Assembly (NCBI GenBank): GCA_001414485.1
Contig: LLEY01000284.1
Coordinates: 1-53,787 of the forward strand
Reading direction: 5' to 3'
Length of the DNA: 53,787 nucleotides
Source of the DNA: Calycina herbarum
Lineage: Eukaryota > Ascomycota > Leotiomycetes > Helotiales > Pezizellaceae
The notes beneath the pieces are model-generated. The model was not told where the DNA came from, did no database searches, and worked only from the letters and a program-made list of their open reading frames with translations. Shown piece by piece: positions 11,358 through 24,100 of the stretch. How positions within the stretch are numbered: position 1 is the stretch's first letter; each line of letters starts with the position of its first letter. The position numbers and the translations under genes are program-made.

Positions 11358-12541
11358 TTGTTCTATATATATATCATCGAGTCAAAGAGGCACGGAGTTA
11401 AAAACAATGTAAATCCTCGTTTTCATGCAAGACATCACTTCAACCCTTCTCGAATAACTCCAACCATCAATCTGGAATGTTTAGAGGATCAAGAAATAGT
11501 TTCCTAATTCTTCAAGACCTCCATTTTCATACAAGGCAACCAGCCTTAGCTGTCCAAGGCCCCTTCCAATCGGTTCCCAAAGCCTTTCCAGACTTGTAAA
11601 ATGCTGCTCACCATTAGCTTTAGATTCATCGGGACCCAATCACAAATAAATGACACTTAGGCGATACTCACCATGACACTTCACATTTACCTGAGAGATG
11701 TGGCGTGTTTCCGTTCGCGAAGACAGATGCAATGTACAGGAGACTTGTAGGCTTTACGAAGTTAAGATATTGTTTAGTGATTTCGTTTCCTGATTCATTT
11801 CTTATGATTAGAGATGACTAGATTGAAATTCTTTACTATCTGTACCTATAACAATACTACTGTGGTAGAGCTGTAGAAGATCTAGAAGAGTTGTTGGAGG
11901 ATATATGCAATCCGGTAGCTCTTCAGAGGAATGAGTTTTAATCCATGAAAATCTCACATATGGTTAAAATTACAACACTCGAAATGGAGTACTCTTGTAT
12001 CTCAAGCCACAACTCTTAAGACTCATTCCGAGTTCCCTTTTACACGATACCCCTAGAATAAGCGAGTCCGCGAGTGATGTGCTGATGGTAGATTGCGATA
12101 TAAGCTTGAGAGCGAGAATGTGAATTGGCGGAGGACTGTAATTGAGCTGCGAGCTGTGGTTTGGTAATTGCTTTTTCCAATATTTGGATATGGACTTGTC
12201 GTGAAAGCTGCTAAAAGATGTGATTATGAACCTCTAATGCGCTACCTTGAGAGGCTTGTACGGACCAATGAATAAGTAGAAAGCCGCACGCTTTATTAAA
12301 ACTCAGCAAAGGGCCAAGTAAGCAACGAAAAAAACGAAATATCGGAGAAGGCCTGGAGAAGAATTCCAGAGACTTCTAATTTAAATTTCCAAGAATATCT
12401 CGCACAACACCCTCTAAAGCAGACGTCTAGAGATTGATAGCGGAATCTCTCAAACAAAGATCTCATCGCGAGCCCCAATCCAAAATCGACCACCCCAACC
12501 CACCTAACCCCCTCTAACCAACCACACACTTCATTAAACTC
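11358..12541. other. Convergent intergenic region, no gene recognised
   Basis: Lies between the 3' ends of the membrane-protein gene and the ACS transporter. The open frames present (for example 12296-12529, minus) do not look like any family. Presumably 3' UTR and spacer DNA. Confidence 0.55.
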
Positions 12542-14281
12542 TCAAGTCTGGAAAATGAATCTAACATCCTCATCACTCCTCACAGTCCCCTCTCCACCCG
12601 TCTCCCCAGCAGCAACTCTCTCCCTCTTAGCCTTATTCTCCTTATTCAAAAAGAACCAAAGCGCACTCGTATTCAAAATATTCGCACAAAGATACCCCAA
12701 CGCAAACCCATGGCCCAAAAACCATCTGGGAGCAGTACTAGGTCGATAAAGTTGCGTCCCCAGAACCGCTCCCAGATTCCCGATCGTGATTGTCATCGCC
12801 GTAGCAGTCGCTCGTTTAGATTGGCCCGAGACGTTCGCTGCAGGCCAGGAAAGCACGATGGCTGTGGAGGGATAGATGCCTGCGGCTGCGAAGATAGTTC
12901 CGACGTAGGAGACTCCGGGTCTGTTTTTGGTGGAGAGGAGGATTATGTAGCCTATTATTGAGATGGAGGTTGAGCCTATGATGAAGGGTGCTCGTTTCTT
13001 GGTTTTCTCTGAGAAGACGGCTACTACGACTGTGAAGATTGTGGCGACGGCGTAAGGGGGAACGGTTAAGAGTTGGGCTTGGGCAGCTGTGTAACCTAAT
13101 TGCTTGATAATGGTGGGGAGGAAGAGAGATAGGGTGTAGAGTGGTAAGGACATGGTGTGGAATCCGAAACCATACATCCAGCATTTGTAATCCTTCAACG
13201 CCGAGAAAACATTTCCCCAAGTAAACTTCTCGTCGTTGGTTGCATCCGAATCTCCCTTTAGACGGGCGTGGATGTATGCTCGTTCGGGTTCAGTTAAGAA
13301 TGGTGCTGTGTCAGGATAATTGTGGATGAAAAGGTAGGCGGCGAGAGCGACAATAACTGTCAACAATCCTTCCTAGAAAATGAATTAGTAGCTGATAAGT
13401 ATCAATAAACGGTTTGAGCTCACCAATATGAAAATCCATTGCCATCCTCCCAAGCCCCCGGTGCCTCGCATGAATCCAATTCCATAAGCAAGAATTCCGC
13501 CAAAAGCACCAGCCAAAGATGCCGCGGAGAAGAAAAGTGCAACTCGGTAATGGGTCTCATTTCTCTTATACCACATGGATAAATAGAAAACCACGCCGGG
13601 GAAAAGACCGCTCTCTGTGACACCCAAGAAGAAACGTGCTGCGAGGAATCCTCCTAGATTCTGAGAAATCCCCATGAGAGTTGCAACTACTCCCCATGCC
13701 AACATCAAAGTTGGAAGCCATATCCCATAATTCAAATCAGCTAATGCGCAGAAAAGGTAGAAATCCAAAAGCTTACTTTGGCGTCGTCCTCTTCAAAATA
13801 ATATTACAAGGGATCTCGAACAGCACCTGCCAAGCAATTAGCTAACATCTCCTCCTCCTCTCGCTTCTGCACTTACATAGCCAATGAAATAAATCGTCAA
13901 AGTAAACAGATATTGATTGCCGGTAATATGCAAATCCGTAGCCAATCCATCAATCCTCGCATTTCCAACTACAACCAATTAGTATTCTCCTCTCGCTTTT
14001 TTTCCGTCTTCACATATATCCAGCCCTCACCCAAACAGAAAACCAGAACAAGAGACAAAAACAATAGGAAGGGGACACATACCATTACTCCGATCCAAAA
14101 AGCTCAACAAGTAAAGCAAAGTCAATCCAGGAAGTAACTTCCAATCCAATTTCCTCAGCAAAGCCTTCTCGCTGATCCCATCAGGGTTCGCGTAAGAATC
14201 GAGAGAACTACTATCATTCTCTGTCCCCTTCTTATCGATGACTTCCTGTTTCTCCGAGATAATCGTTTGTTCCGTCGCCAT
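12542..14281 (-). CDS. ACS-family MFS transporter (Dal5/Tna1-like)
   Basis: Five exons (14281-14083, 13968-13877, 13826-13777, 13724-13424, 13372-12542) give 490 residues with the usual layout of the anion:cation symporter branch: charged N-terminus, LLPGLTLLYLLSFLDRSN as helix 1, LFEIPCNIILKR, LAWGVVATLMG, the helix 4-5 region FLGVTESGLFPG, and a long C-terminal half starting EGLLTVIVA. Such permeases import organic anions such as allantoate, nicotinate, pantothenate or small peptides at the plasma membrane; the substrate cannot be deduced. Three introns have GT-AG ends. The third (13776-13725) has a good donor and a GCTGAT branch site, but the only acceptor that keeps the frame ends in GG instead of AG. 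The gene may therefore be mis-spliced or recently damaged, or a base may be wrong. Confidence 0.85.
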
Positions 14282-16391
14282 CTTAAAGGACCAGTCCACA
14301 GTAGGGCAAGAGAAAAAAGAGCAGGCGAGAAAGTCGAATAAAACAGGAGAAAAGTATCAAGAAATAAATTACAATCTCACCGAGGAGTAGTCAAGGTTGG
14401 TTAAAGAAGGGAAAGAAAGTCCCCCCACAAGGTAAAGGAACCGATTACCCCATACATCACAACACACAACCCGCATATGACGAACCAGCCCAAGAAACAA
14501 ACAAAACAAGGATAATTCCCGTTCCTTGCCCCCTCATCCCTCCCCCAAACTCTCCGATACCACGGTTCTCTTACTCTCCGTCCATCGCCAGCCTCCAACT
14601 GGTTGCAAACGCCCGCGGCCTTCACAATTGAAGCTTCTTCATTGGAGTGATAAGGAAACCCTCAGTCTCTCACCAATAACAGGCTTGCCTTGCGAGCTTT
14701 TCATGATGTTATGTGGAGGTATGGACAAGGTATGGGGAGTGGTTAGCGGATTACGAGACTTGCTGTGTGGATGTCGTGATTTGGGTGAACCTAGGTTCAA
14801 TTGAGGGCTTTGATTGGAGGTTCGGTTCAACCTCCGAGAAATTCCACGTGATTTATTTTCTCTCCTCTCCTCTCGCAGAACTGTGAAGACTGGACTGTTA
14901 CGAAAAGATAATGCAGGAACTGGCCGAATCGTGCGTGTTGATAAAACCAAATCAATGAAGCTCTATTTGCGAAATTGCTACTCAGTTCCCGACTAGAAGC
15001 TCTCTACCGGGACGGAAAAAACGTCTGGATTTCCTCCCTCTTAAATCGTGCCTTTTTGAGTATCTTTAAAGGACAGTATAATAATAACGCAACTAAAAAT
15101 CTCAAGAACTGGTAGATTTATTAATAAGTTAAATCGGAGTCTATAAATATTTTCTATATATTTTTCTGATTTGTGTAGAGTATAGAACTCGCCTTTTAGC
15201 ATAGGGTGTGTGAAGTGCAAAAACGTACGTTTTTCCGTCTCAGTAAAGTAGGAGCTCTCGACATCTATACTTGCATAGATGGCAAACTCTGTAACAGCGA
15301 CGAAATATACAAGAGAAAGTAAACGCTAAAGGGAATTGATATGTTTAAAACCCATAAGAATAGAGAAACAAGATATATTTCAAAAATATACAATATTCAA
15401 CCCTAGAACCTTATCCTCCTCCTTCTCCCCCCCCCTCCTAGAGAAACTACAAAATTCACAGGTTGCTCTCTTATCCAGGCAGGCATTGCGCCACCCAAAA
15501 GCATCTCCCGTCTCTTTTCTTACCTGAGAAATGGGTTAAAAAGCGTCAGGACCTCTGAATAAGTATTCCCTCCCAATTCTCTCGTCATTCCTCCCCCCCA
15601 AAAAATAAAATCGAGGCTTAGCCCCCCAGGTTCAAGCCCTCGTTCCTTCCCTTTTTCCCCTCCGGCTCAATTAACCCGGGGCTTTAACAGTCTCTAAGTC
15701 TCGACCTGGCCATCGTTCCTTCCTGACATCGAGGTCAAGCCCACAGTGAAGGGTCAAAGTCATTCCTTCCTAGAATCATGAAGTTCGAGGTGTCAAGGGT
15801 TGAGGCTCCCGCTTCGTCACATCTCCATCCCACCTACTGTGGGGAAGGTGTAGTTGTAGAGCAAATCACAATATTACTCAAGCAAAATTCACATCACAAG
15901 ATAAACTGCATTCACAAAAACAAATTACAAGGGAAGAGTAGCAAAGTATTTGTATTATCGTCTATCGACAAAGTCGCTAACTACTGTAGCTAATTTTCCG
16001 AAAAAGAAGAAGGCCGTGATGAAAGTCGCACCATCTTCACCATCTCCTTTTGTCCAGAGAAGGAAAAGGAAAAGAGTATCCGATCAACGTAGGGTATCGC
16101 AAAGTTTAAAAAAAAAACACCAGGTGACCATGCAAACACACACCTTTTCCATGCGCCATTTCATTGCCTGAAAAAGGAGAACTCTTCGACTTCGATGCTT
16201 TCGGGGATTCGGCACACAGGTCCAAAGATCTCGGAGGTTTCGTGGAACCAATTAATTGGCGTCGAAGAAAATAAAGCAAGAAGAGGAAAATGGAGTTCCT
16301 AGGACGTTTTTTTTATACAAACAAAGGGAAAGTAGAAATGTATCTAGTAATTTTACAAGTCGAAGGTAGAGAGTAGGTGGGCGTTGCTCAT
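14282..16391. other. Two-kilobase gene-free stretch
   Basis: No convincing gene was found on either strand. It holds the promoter of the transporter (right of 14281), a short inverted repeat (GGAGGTTCGGTTCAACCTCC near 14815-14834), a MITE-like AT-rich element (15011-15239, listed separately) and polypyrimidine tracts near 15405-15440. The right end contains the 3' UTR of the zf-C3H1 gene. Confidence 0.55.
15011..15239. mobile_element. Candidate MITE with ~14-bp terminal inverted repeats
   Basis: GACGGAAAAAACGT at 15011-15024 is matched in inverse orientation by ACGTTTTTCCGTC at 15227-15239, differing by one A. Between them is ~200 bp of strongly AT-rich DNA without coding capacity. Size, inverted ends and composition fit a miniature inverted-repeat element, possibly RIP-mutated. 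I see no clear target-site duplication, so the class is not assignable. Confidence 0.45.
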
Positions 16392-19300
16392 TCAGATTGT
16401 CGTGTCTTCAAGATTGAGGATTTTGGAGTCGTCGCCAAGGAATTTAGTACGATGAGCAATGATCTCCGAAGCGATCACATCAAAGTCCTTGATCTTTCTG
16501 GCTCGGAGGTCGGTCAAGACACCTCGTAAGCCTGCGCAGAATTTTTCTCTTTGCTCGTCGTTGAATTGATCAGGGCTACCAAGGGTTGTCAAAACAGCAT
16601 CATCTAGTTAAAAGTCAGCCTGGGGGACGTAGGCAATACTAAGGATCAAGCCCAGCCTGTTGCTGCTGGCTTTAAACAACCCACGCACCAGGGAGACTGA
16701 TTTCTTTAAAGTGTTGGAATTCACAGGTAGGGTCATTGCAGATGCCTCCTGCCAATTCAAATTGACAAAATTCCTTCAGTGGGTCAATCTTGTTGCTGAA
16801 TGTTAGCGATCGCAATCCTCCTGCGACTTCCTGCTTGTAATTAGGATGGAACCGAAAGGCGCGAAAGTATCTGAGAGGACTTTGATATGGCGTGAAAAGC
16901 TGGACTTGTTCTGGCTTGTCCTCGACCTTGCTCTATGTGACAATTAGCAAAATGAACTGGTGAGAATGTATGGTGTCTTTTACAGGGATAGGTGGTATGA
17001 CGGCTCCCGATGGTTCGCCCCGTAAAACTATTTCTTGTACACCTTGATTTTCACTTTCATCACTAATCTGCATCGGCTCATCTGCTATTGCGGCTTCAAT
17101 GACTTCAGGAGGAGCGGGGCTGAAAGGGGGGGATTCAATGGGAGAAGGCGCATCAACTGGTGGCGTGGCCTCTGGAGGCTCATATATATCCGAATCACCA
17201 TCCATATCCTCCGCAACTGTGTCTTCTAGAACTGGAGCATACTCTGGACTGTGTATCTCTCCTTCGGCAGGGTTTGAACAAGATTCTGGTGCCAATTGGT
17301 TTGGATCGGGAGCAAATGAGGTATCCATCTCAGTGTCACTATAACCTTGCGCATGTGAATCCGCTTCGGCTCGTACTGCTTCTTGCAGTGCAGCCTCGAG
17401 GGCTCGATCAGTTGATACTTGTTGCTTTGGGTCAGCGGCTTGCTGTGCTGGGGCATCCACAGTCGTTGTCTCGGCTTCCGCCGTTTCTGGAACGAGCTCT
17501 CGAATGGCGGAGTCACGAGACGGAGTTGAAGCAACTGGCTGCGCTGGTTCTGGAACGTCTGACATCACTTCATCGGAGGATTGTACTGGCTCCTGGGCCG
17601 ATTTCTCGGGTTGGCCCTCGATTGTGGCTGTTGCCGGAGCTTCACTAGAATCCTCATTTTCTGTGTTCAATGGGTAAGTCGGGGCTGAAGAGTAAGTTGT
17701 TATTCGCTTGGATGCGAAGAAAGGGGATGGGGGTGATGTATGAGACGACAACTAACCGATATGGGTGGCGATCTCCTCTCGAGTCAAATCTTGGAGCTTT
17801 TCTCTCTGTGTTTGAAGTTGCTGTTCAGTCTCTCTACCTAGGCGTTCCATTTCCTCGGCCATTTGGCGCTTTGCCTCGAGGTTCTTTTGTACCTCTTCCT
17901 CAAGTCTCGCCATTTCAGCTCTCAGTTGTTCTAGTTTCGTCTGACTTTGTTGAACTTGTGCATCAACCAGTGGAAGGTCGGATGCGATCCTCTGAAGACG
18001 AAGTCGCTTTCTCTCCTCTTCTTGGTTCTTCAACTCCGCCTCATTTGCAGCTTCAGCAACATGCGTTTCCACTAATTTTTGCTGATCAGAGTGAACCTTA
18101 TTATCCACGACTCCAATTAGTTGTTGCATCTTCATAGAAGCTTCGACCTTGCTGACGAGATTCGCGGCACCGTTGCCCTCTGTTCCATCAACGCTTTGAG
18201 TGTTGGCATCGCGAGGTGTTTGCCCGCCTGTTGGGGTTTGTCGGGCTTTCTTTCTAGCCTCCGCCTCGGCAATCTTCTTCTTCAATTGTTCAATCTCACT
18301 TTCCTTGCGTTGTAGAACTTCAGGTCGTCCGATGTTGAACTTGGCTCCGTTTTGGGATACGGGAGGAGTATTTGCAGCAGAGCTAGGCGGGGAGCTGAAG
18401 GGTTTGCGTGAAAAATCTAAACCTGGTAGATTGGGGAGTGTGCCAGACCGATTCTCAGACAGTTTTCGAGTAAGCTGAGAAGGCGAATCTTGATCTGCTT
18501 GAGACTCGAGATCCATCTCAACATCCTCATCATCGGAGTCCACTTCATCCTCACTAACGTCAATTACTAGAGGCTGCTCAATGCGGCTATGGCCGAATGG
18601 TCGCTTGAAGGTTGAGACTGGTGTGGGTTGTTCGAAATCGGCAGCAACTGGTCGCTTACGATGGTTACTTGGGGGTTGAACTGCCGTAATAGATGTACTT
18701 GGGGCAACAACCGGTGGGGGCGCTGGACTTGGAGCGGTCGAGGTCGAAGTTAGGAACAGGCCTGGAATGGCCGGAGCCTGAGGAGGAGGATTGACGGATT
18801 GCTTGGGCGACTGGGGGGGAATCGCAACATTTGGGCGAGCAGGTAGAGAAGGAGGCGCTAGTTCAGGTTCAGAAACTGGGGCTTTGGCAGGCGGTGCCAC
18901 TGCAGATGGTTGCGATTGAATTGGGGCTGGGAGAGTAGGAGAAGTAGCATCTGTGGGTGATTTCGCAGTGCTCTTAGCGGCTGCCTTTTGGGCGCGTTCT
19001 TCTCGCGACTTTCGAAGAGCTTCCATCTTCGATTGGAGGGTGCGCTCTTTTTCGGTCATTGCTGCAGTGGTTGGGGCACTAGGAGCTTGAAAGATAGCGA
19101 GCTTTAGCAGGCCAGCTCCATTTGTCGTAGCATTTGGGCCATTTGTTTGATTTGAGTTGCCATTTAGAGATGGTTGCTGGCTTCCCATTTGGACACCATT
19201 TGATGTGCCCTCTGTGGTAGCCTTGCTTGGTCCCCGCGGCTGGCGAAGATCATCAAAGATACGGCCAACCAGCTCTTCCTTGATACCCTCATCAACGTAG

Positions 19301-20382
19301 TTCTGATAACGAATTCCGTAAGGCAAAAGATTCAGGACTGCGCTCTCGGCCTTCTTACGAGCTTCCGCGAGAGGTTTGCTCACAGTGGCACTAGGCACTT
19401 GAGCTGAAGAAGCTGGTGGAGGGGGGAGAGAAGATTGCTGTTTGGCAGTATCCGCGCTTGTCGGGGTGCCTGTAGCGTTTGCACTCGATTGCGCGTCTGA
19501 GACTTTGGGAGCAGTGTTCTTTCTTCCTCCTGTTTTGTCTCGGGGGCCATCATTACCCCGACCCCGCGTATAATTATTGGTGCGTGGATTGTGGTTATTT
19601 CCCTTCGCCTGTTGACCCGGATATTCGGGTACTTTTGGTGAAGCATAGGGGGAATACGCATCGGAGGGTTGTACTCTGGATTGAGGAGAATCTCTAGGAG
19701 GGGCGTCGTAGCCGTTTGCTGGGTTCTGGTTAGCAAAAAGACAGGCTTTTTGTGGGGGTGTGTAAATACCAGGTTGATAAGCTCTTTGTGCAGCCTGGGC
19801 TGCATTTCCATTGTAGGTTGATGTGGGCTCGCCATAATCGTTCCGATCATACTGATTTGCCCCATGTGGACCAGCATGATTGTTCATCTGGTGGGAGTTG
19901 GCCCGAAATTCACTCTCACTCACCTCACCTTCGTCATACAGCTGTGAGGCCTGTTGCATCGGCTGACGGTTCGGTTGATAGCTGGACTGGCTTGGTTGAC
20001 CAACATAGTATTGGGAATTGTGATGTGCGTTTTGGGCGTTTGTATCAGCGTATCCCATGTACTGCTGATTATCGCTGGGGTTAAAGGGAGGCAATGGCAT
20101 TGAATCTTGATTCCAACCTTGATATATGGGCAATGGCGGAACACCCGAGGCCAAGGTCGAAGCACTGAACAATGGCGCAGGCACAGGCGCAGGAGGACCA
20201 TTATATCCATACCCCGACGCGTCATAACTAGATGACATATTGCCTTGTGCTTGTCCTATGCGACCGTTGTCTGGCTGCGTCTGCATCCCATATTGTGGGT
20301 ATGGCTGAGGTGGGAGGTACGAAGGCGCTTGACTGTGGTCTTGCGCTCCGTACCCGTAGTTCGCAGGAGGATAATCTGACAT
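16392..20382 (-). CDS. zf-C3H1 domain protein, Red1/ZFC3H1-like RNA-surveillance scaffold
   Basis: Four exons (20382-17757, 17684-16984, 16932-16689, 16603-16392) splice in frame to 1260 residues. The N-terminal ~330 residues are a disordered Tyr/Pro/Gln-rich region; the middle is Pro/Ala/Ser-rich with an acidic patch (DVSEDEVDSDDEDVEMDLE); residues ~720-870 are a Glu/Arg/Lys coiled coil. Near residues 1140-1190 lies the diagnostic domain: FRFHPNYKQEVAGGLRSLTF followed by CQFELAGGICNDPTCEFQH, a C-x8-C-x4-C-x3-H zinc finger. Proteins with this C-terminal finger include fission yeast Red1 and human ZFC3H1, scaffolds that link an Mtr4-like helicase to the nuclear exosome for degradation of unwanted transcripts. 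The nuclear RNA-decay role is inferred from that family. It shares a divergent promoter with the myosin gene. Confidence 0.9.
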
Positions 20383-21141
20383 TGCGACAATATCACCAAT
20401 ATAGCTGGAGATTGGGTTGGCCTGATGGCTCGTCTGGCGCTACGAACAGTGGAAGGAATTAGTGAAAAAGCGCAGATTCGGGATGCAGATGATGTTCAAT
20501 AGAGACTCGGGTCGCCGAACATGATGCAAAAGAAAGAAAGGGTTGGGAGGAGACGGTGCAGGTGCAGGTGCCGATGGATGTGCAGAAGTTCGAGGATGGA
20601 GAAAGGAAGGGATCCGTAAGGCAGGAGTCGTTTCTACCTCTAGCAAAAGAATGTCACGATTCTGGTGTTGATGAGGAAAGTTCGAGAGTTGGCGCGGGAC
20701 GCACCTGCGAAGACTTCAACTAAACTTTAGATGCTCACGATTTAGACTATACTCTTTCGGGCCTAGCGCGGCCTCAGCGAAGCTTTTCCTCGACGCCCTT
20801 TCATTGGCCAAATCCTTGGCCCCGCGTTCAGACTGTGTGGAACCTTGTCGGTTGATGCAAGAGCAACCTGGACCTGGTAAAGTAAATAAACACTGGTGAT
20901 CCATCTTCCTTCCACCACACACGCAACGCAACCACAGCCATTTCCAACGCCCAACGCCCAACGACCATCCACCCGCAAAACTGCAATCGCATATAATTTC
21001 TGTGTTCTTTTCTGGGCAGCCTGTTACATTCGCTTTGGTTTTCTGCAATCGCTAATTTCCATTTCACCACTTTAACAAACACTGGATGGCTTGACGCCGA
21101 CGACAACAACCTTTTCTCCAACTACATGGAGAGCTCCCAAA
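20383..21141. promoter_or_regulatory. Divergent promoter of zf-C3H1 and myosin-II genes
   Basis: The 759 bp between the two start codons must hold the promoters and leaders of both genes. It contains pyrimidine-rich tracts upstream of 21142 but no TATA box or defined operator that I can point to. No coding sequence is supported here. Confidence 0.6.
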
Positions 21142-24100
21142 ATGGCCTCAAACTCAGGACATGTACGAAATAATCCCTTCACCCGAGGAAACTCGCCCTC
21201 AACGGGTCCAGCACCTGCCAATGGTCGGCCCAAATCTATGATAGCGTCGCCGCTGTCAGGGACTTCTAGCCCTCCAAATCCACACTCGCACAATCGAAAT
21301 CAGTCATTTACCTCTCTCGCCGGCGCGATGGTTCCCAATCGAAGTATCACCAACCGAACGCGGGCAGACTCGAAAACGGCGCCCTCGGCCTCGAATACGT
21401 TTGCGCCTTCATTTATAAAGACCGAAGAGGTGCGACGCCCAGAGACAGTCAAGGGAATAGAAGGGGAAAACGATTTTTCGGGCAAACGATACGTTTGGTT
21501 AAAGGACCCCCAGGTGGCATTTGTGAAAGGGTGGATTGTGGAAGAAACGGCAGACAACCATATTCTCGTTCAGTGTGACGATGGTAGCGTATGGCAACAC
21601 AGCTCTGAATTTTGATGTAGTCTCACTAATGGACATTTTAGCAACGCGAAGTAAATGCCGATACGGTCGACAAAGTCAACCCCGCTAAATTCGACAAGGC
21701 GGACGATATGGCAGAGCTCACTCATTTGAATGAGGCCTCGGTCGTACACAATTTGCATATGAGATACCAGGCAGATCTCATTTACACATACTCCGGGTTG
21801 TTTTTGGTCACCATAAATCCATACTGTCCACTGCCAATTTACACGAATGAGTACATCAATATGTACAAGGGACAGAGCCGGGAAGAGACGAAACCCCATA
21901 TTTACGCCATGGCCGACGAGGCTTTTCGAAATCTGGTAGATGAGGGGGAGAATCAAAGTATTCTTGTCACTGGAGAATCGGGAGCTGGAAAGACGGAAAA
22001 TACGAAAAAGGTCATCCAGTACCTCGCAGCCGTAGCACACTCCGAATCGCCCGTCAAAAAAGCAGCACAGCAACACTCGAATCTTTCACAGCAAATTCTT
22101 CGCGCAAATCCTATATTGGAGGCTTTTGGAAATGCTCAGACTGTACGGAACAATAACTCTTCCAGATTTGGAAAATTCATCAGAATTGAGTTCACGCGAA
22201 CCGGCACGATTGCGGGTGCTTTTATAGACTGGTACTTACTCGAAAAATCTCGAGTGGTGAGATTGAATGCCCATGAACGAAATTACCATGTGTTTTATCA
22301 ACTTTTGAAGGGAGCCGAGCGGAAACTAAAGCGCGACTTTTTAATCGACGATGGAGATGTAGAGGATTTTGCCTACACGAGAGATGGGCATGATACGATT
22401 ACTGGTGTCTCCGATAAAGATGAATGGGAGTCATTGATTGAGGCTTTCAATATCATGGGGTTTTCCGAGCAAGAGCAGGTCTCAATTCTCCGAACCGTAG
22501 CCGCTGTTCTTCATCTAGGAAATATCGCCGTCATGAAGGAAAGCAGAGGCGCCGATCAAGCCCGGTTAGCTCCAGATGCTCGTGCGCATGCTGAGAAGGT
22601 GTGCAGGTTACTCGGTATGCCAGTTGAGCCATTCCTGCAAGGCTTGCTACATCCTCGAGTCAAGGCCGGTAGAGAATGGGTAGAGAAGGTTCAGACACCT
22701 GAACAAGTCCGTCTTGCAATCGATGCCTTAGCAAAGGGTATTTACGAGAGGAGCTTTGGTGACCTGGTTACCCGTATTAATAGACAGCTGGATAGATCAG
22801 GCATGGGAATGGATGATTCCCACTTTATTGGAGTGCTTGATATTGCTGGATTCGAAATTTTCGAGGAAAACAGCTTCGAGCAACTTTGCATCAATTATAC
22901 CAACGAAAAGCTTCAACAATTTTTCAACCATCACATGTTTGTTCTCGAGCAGGAGGAGTATGCTCGAGAGCAGATAGAGTGGAAATTCATCGATTTTGGC
23001 CACGATCTTCAGCCCACAATTGACCTCATCGAACTTCCTAACCCTATTGGTATCTTCTCGTGTCTGGATGAAGATTCAGTCATGCCAAAAGCCACCGACA
23101 AGTCGTTCACTGAGAAACTTCACTCTCTTTGGGACCGAAGGACTCCAAAATATCGACCCTCGCGACTTGGCCAGGGTTTTTTGCTTACCCATTATGCTGC
23201 CGAGGTAGAATATTCTACTGAAGGGTGGCTGGAAAAGAACAAGGATCCGTTGAACGACAACATCACAAGATTGCTCGCTGCTTCGACCGACAAGCACGTT
23301 GCTAATCTCTTTGTCGACTGTGCTGACCCTGACGATGATAGCGGCGCTACTCGAAGCAGAGTGAAGAAGGGACTTTTCCGAACTGTTGCACAGAGACATA
23401 AAGAACAACTCTCGAGTTTGATGGCACAGCTTCATTCAACACATCCACATTTTGTACGATGTATCATCCCAAATCACAAAAAGCGGCCAAAACAACTCAG
23501 CGCACCGCTCGTCCTTGACCAGTTAAGATGCAACGGTGTTCTGGAAGGAATTAGAATTGCCCGTACAGGGTTTCCCAATCGACTCCCATTTTCGGAATTT
23601 CGCCAAAGATACGAAGTTCTATGCAGAAACATGCCCAAGGGCTATCTGGAAGGTCAAATGGCCGCAACCCTCATGCTCGACAAGCTTGGTCTGGACAAAG
23701 CTCTCTTTCGAGTTGGTCTTACCAAGGTGTTTTTCAGAGCCGGTGTCTTGGCAGAATTAGAAGAGCAACGAGACACTTTGATTCGAGAAATCATGTCTCG
23801 ATTCCAGTCCATTGCTCGAGGTTTCACGCAGCGACGGATTGCTCACAAGCGTTTGTACAGAGCAGAGGCAACCAGAATTGTGCAACGTAACTTCCAGATA
23901 TATCTCGACCTTTGTGAGAATCCCTGGTGGAGACTACTGGTCAAGATGAAACCCCTTCTCGGTGCAACACGAACTTCTGGCGAGGTCAAGAAGCGGGATG
24001 AGATGATTCTAAAGCTCAACGATAAGATGAAGCAGGAAGCGGCGGAGCGCCAGCGTTTAGACGAAGAACGTAGGAATGCCCACACCGAGATGCAGCGAAT

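Noticed and set aside
14801..14834. GGTTCRA-like words suggesting a tRNA T-arm (also near 15628 and 33321)
   Set aside because: No acceptor, D-arm or anticodon stem could be built around any of them.
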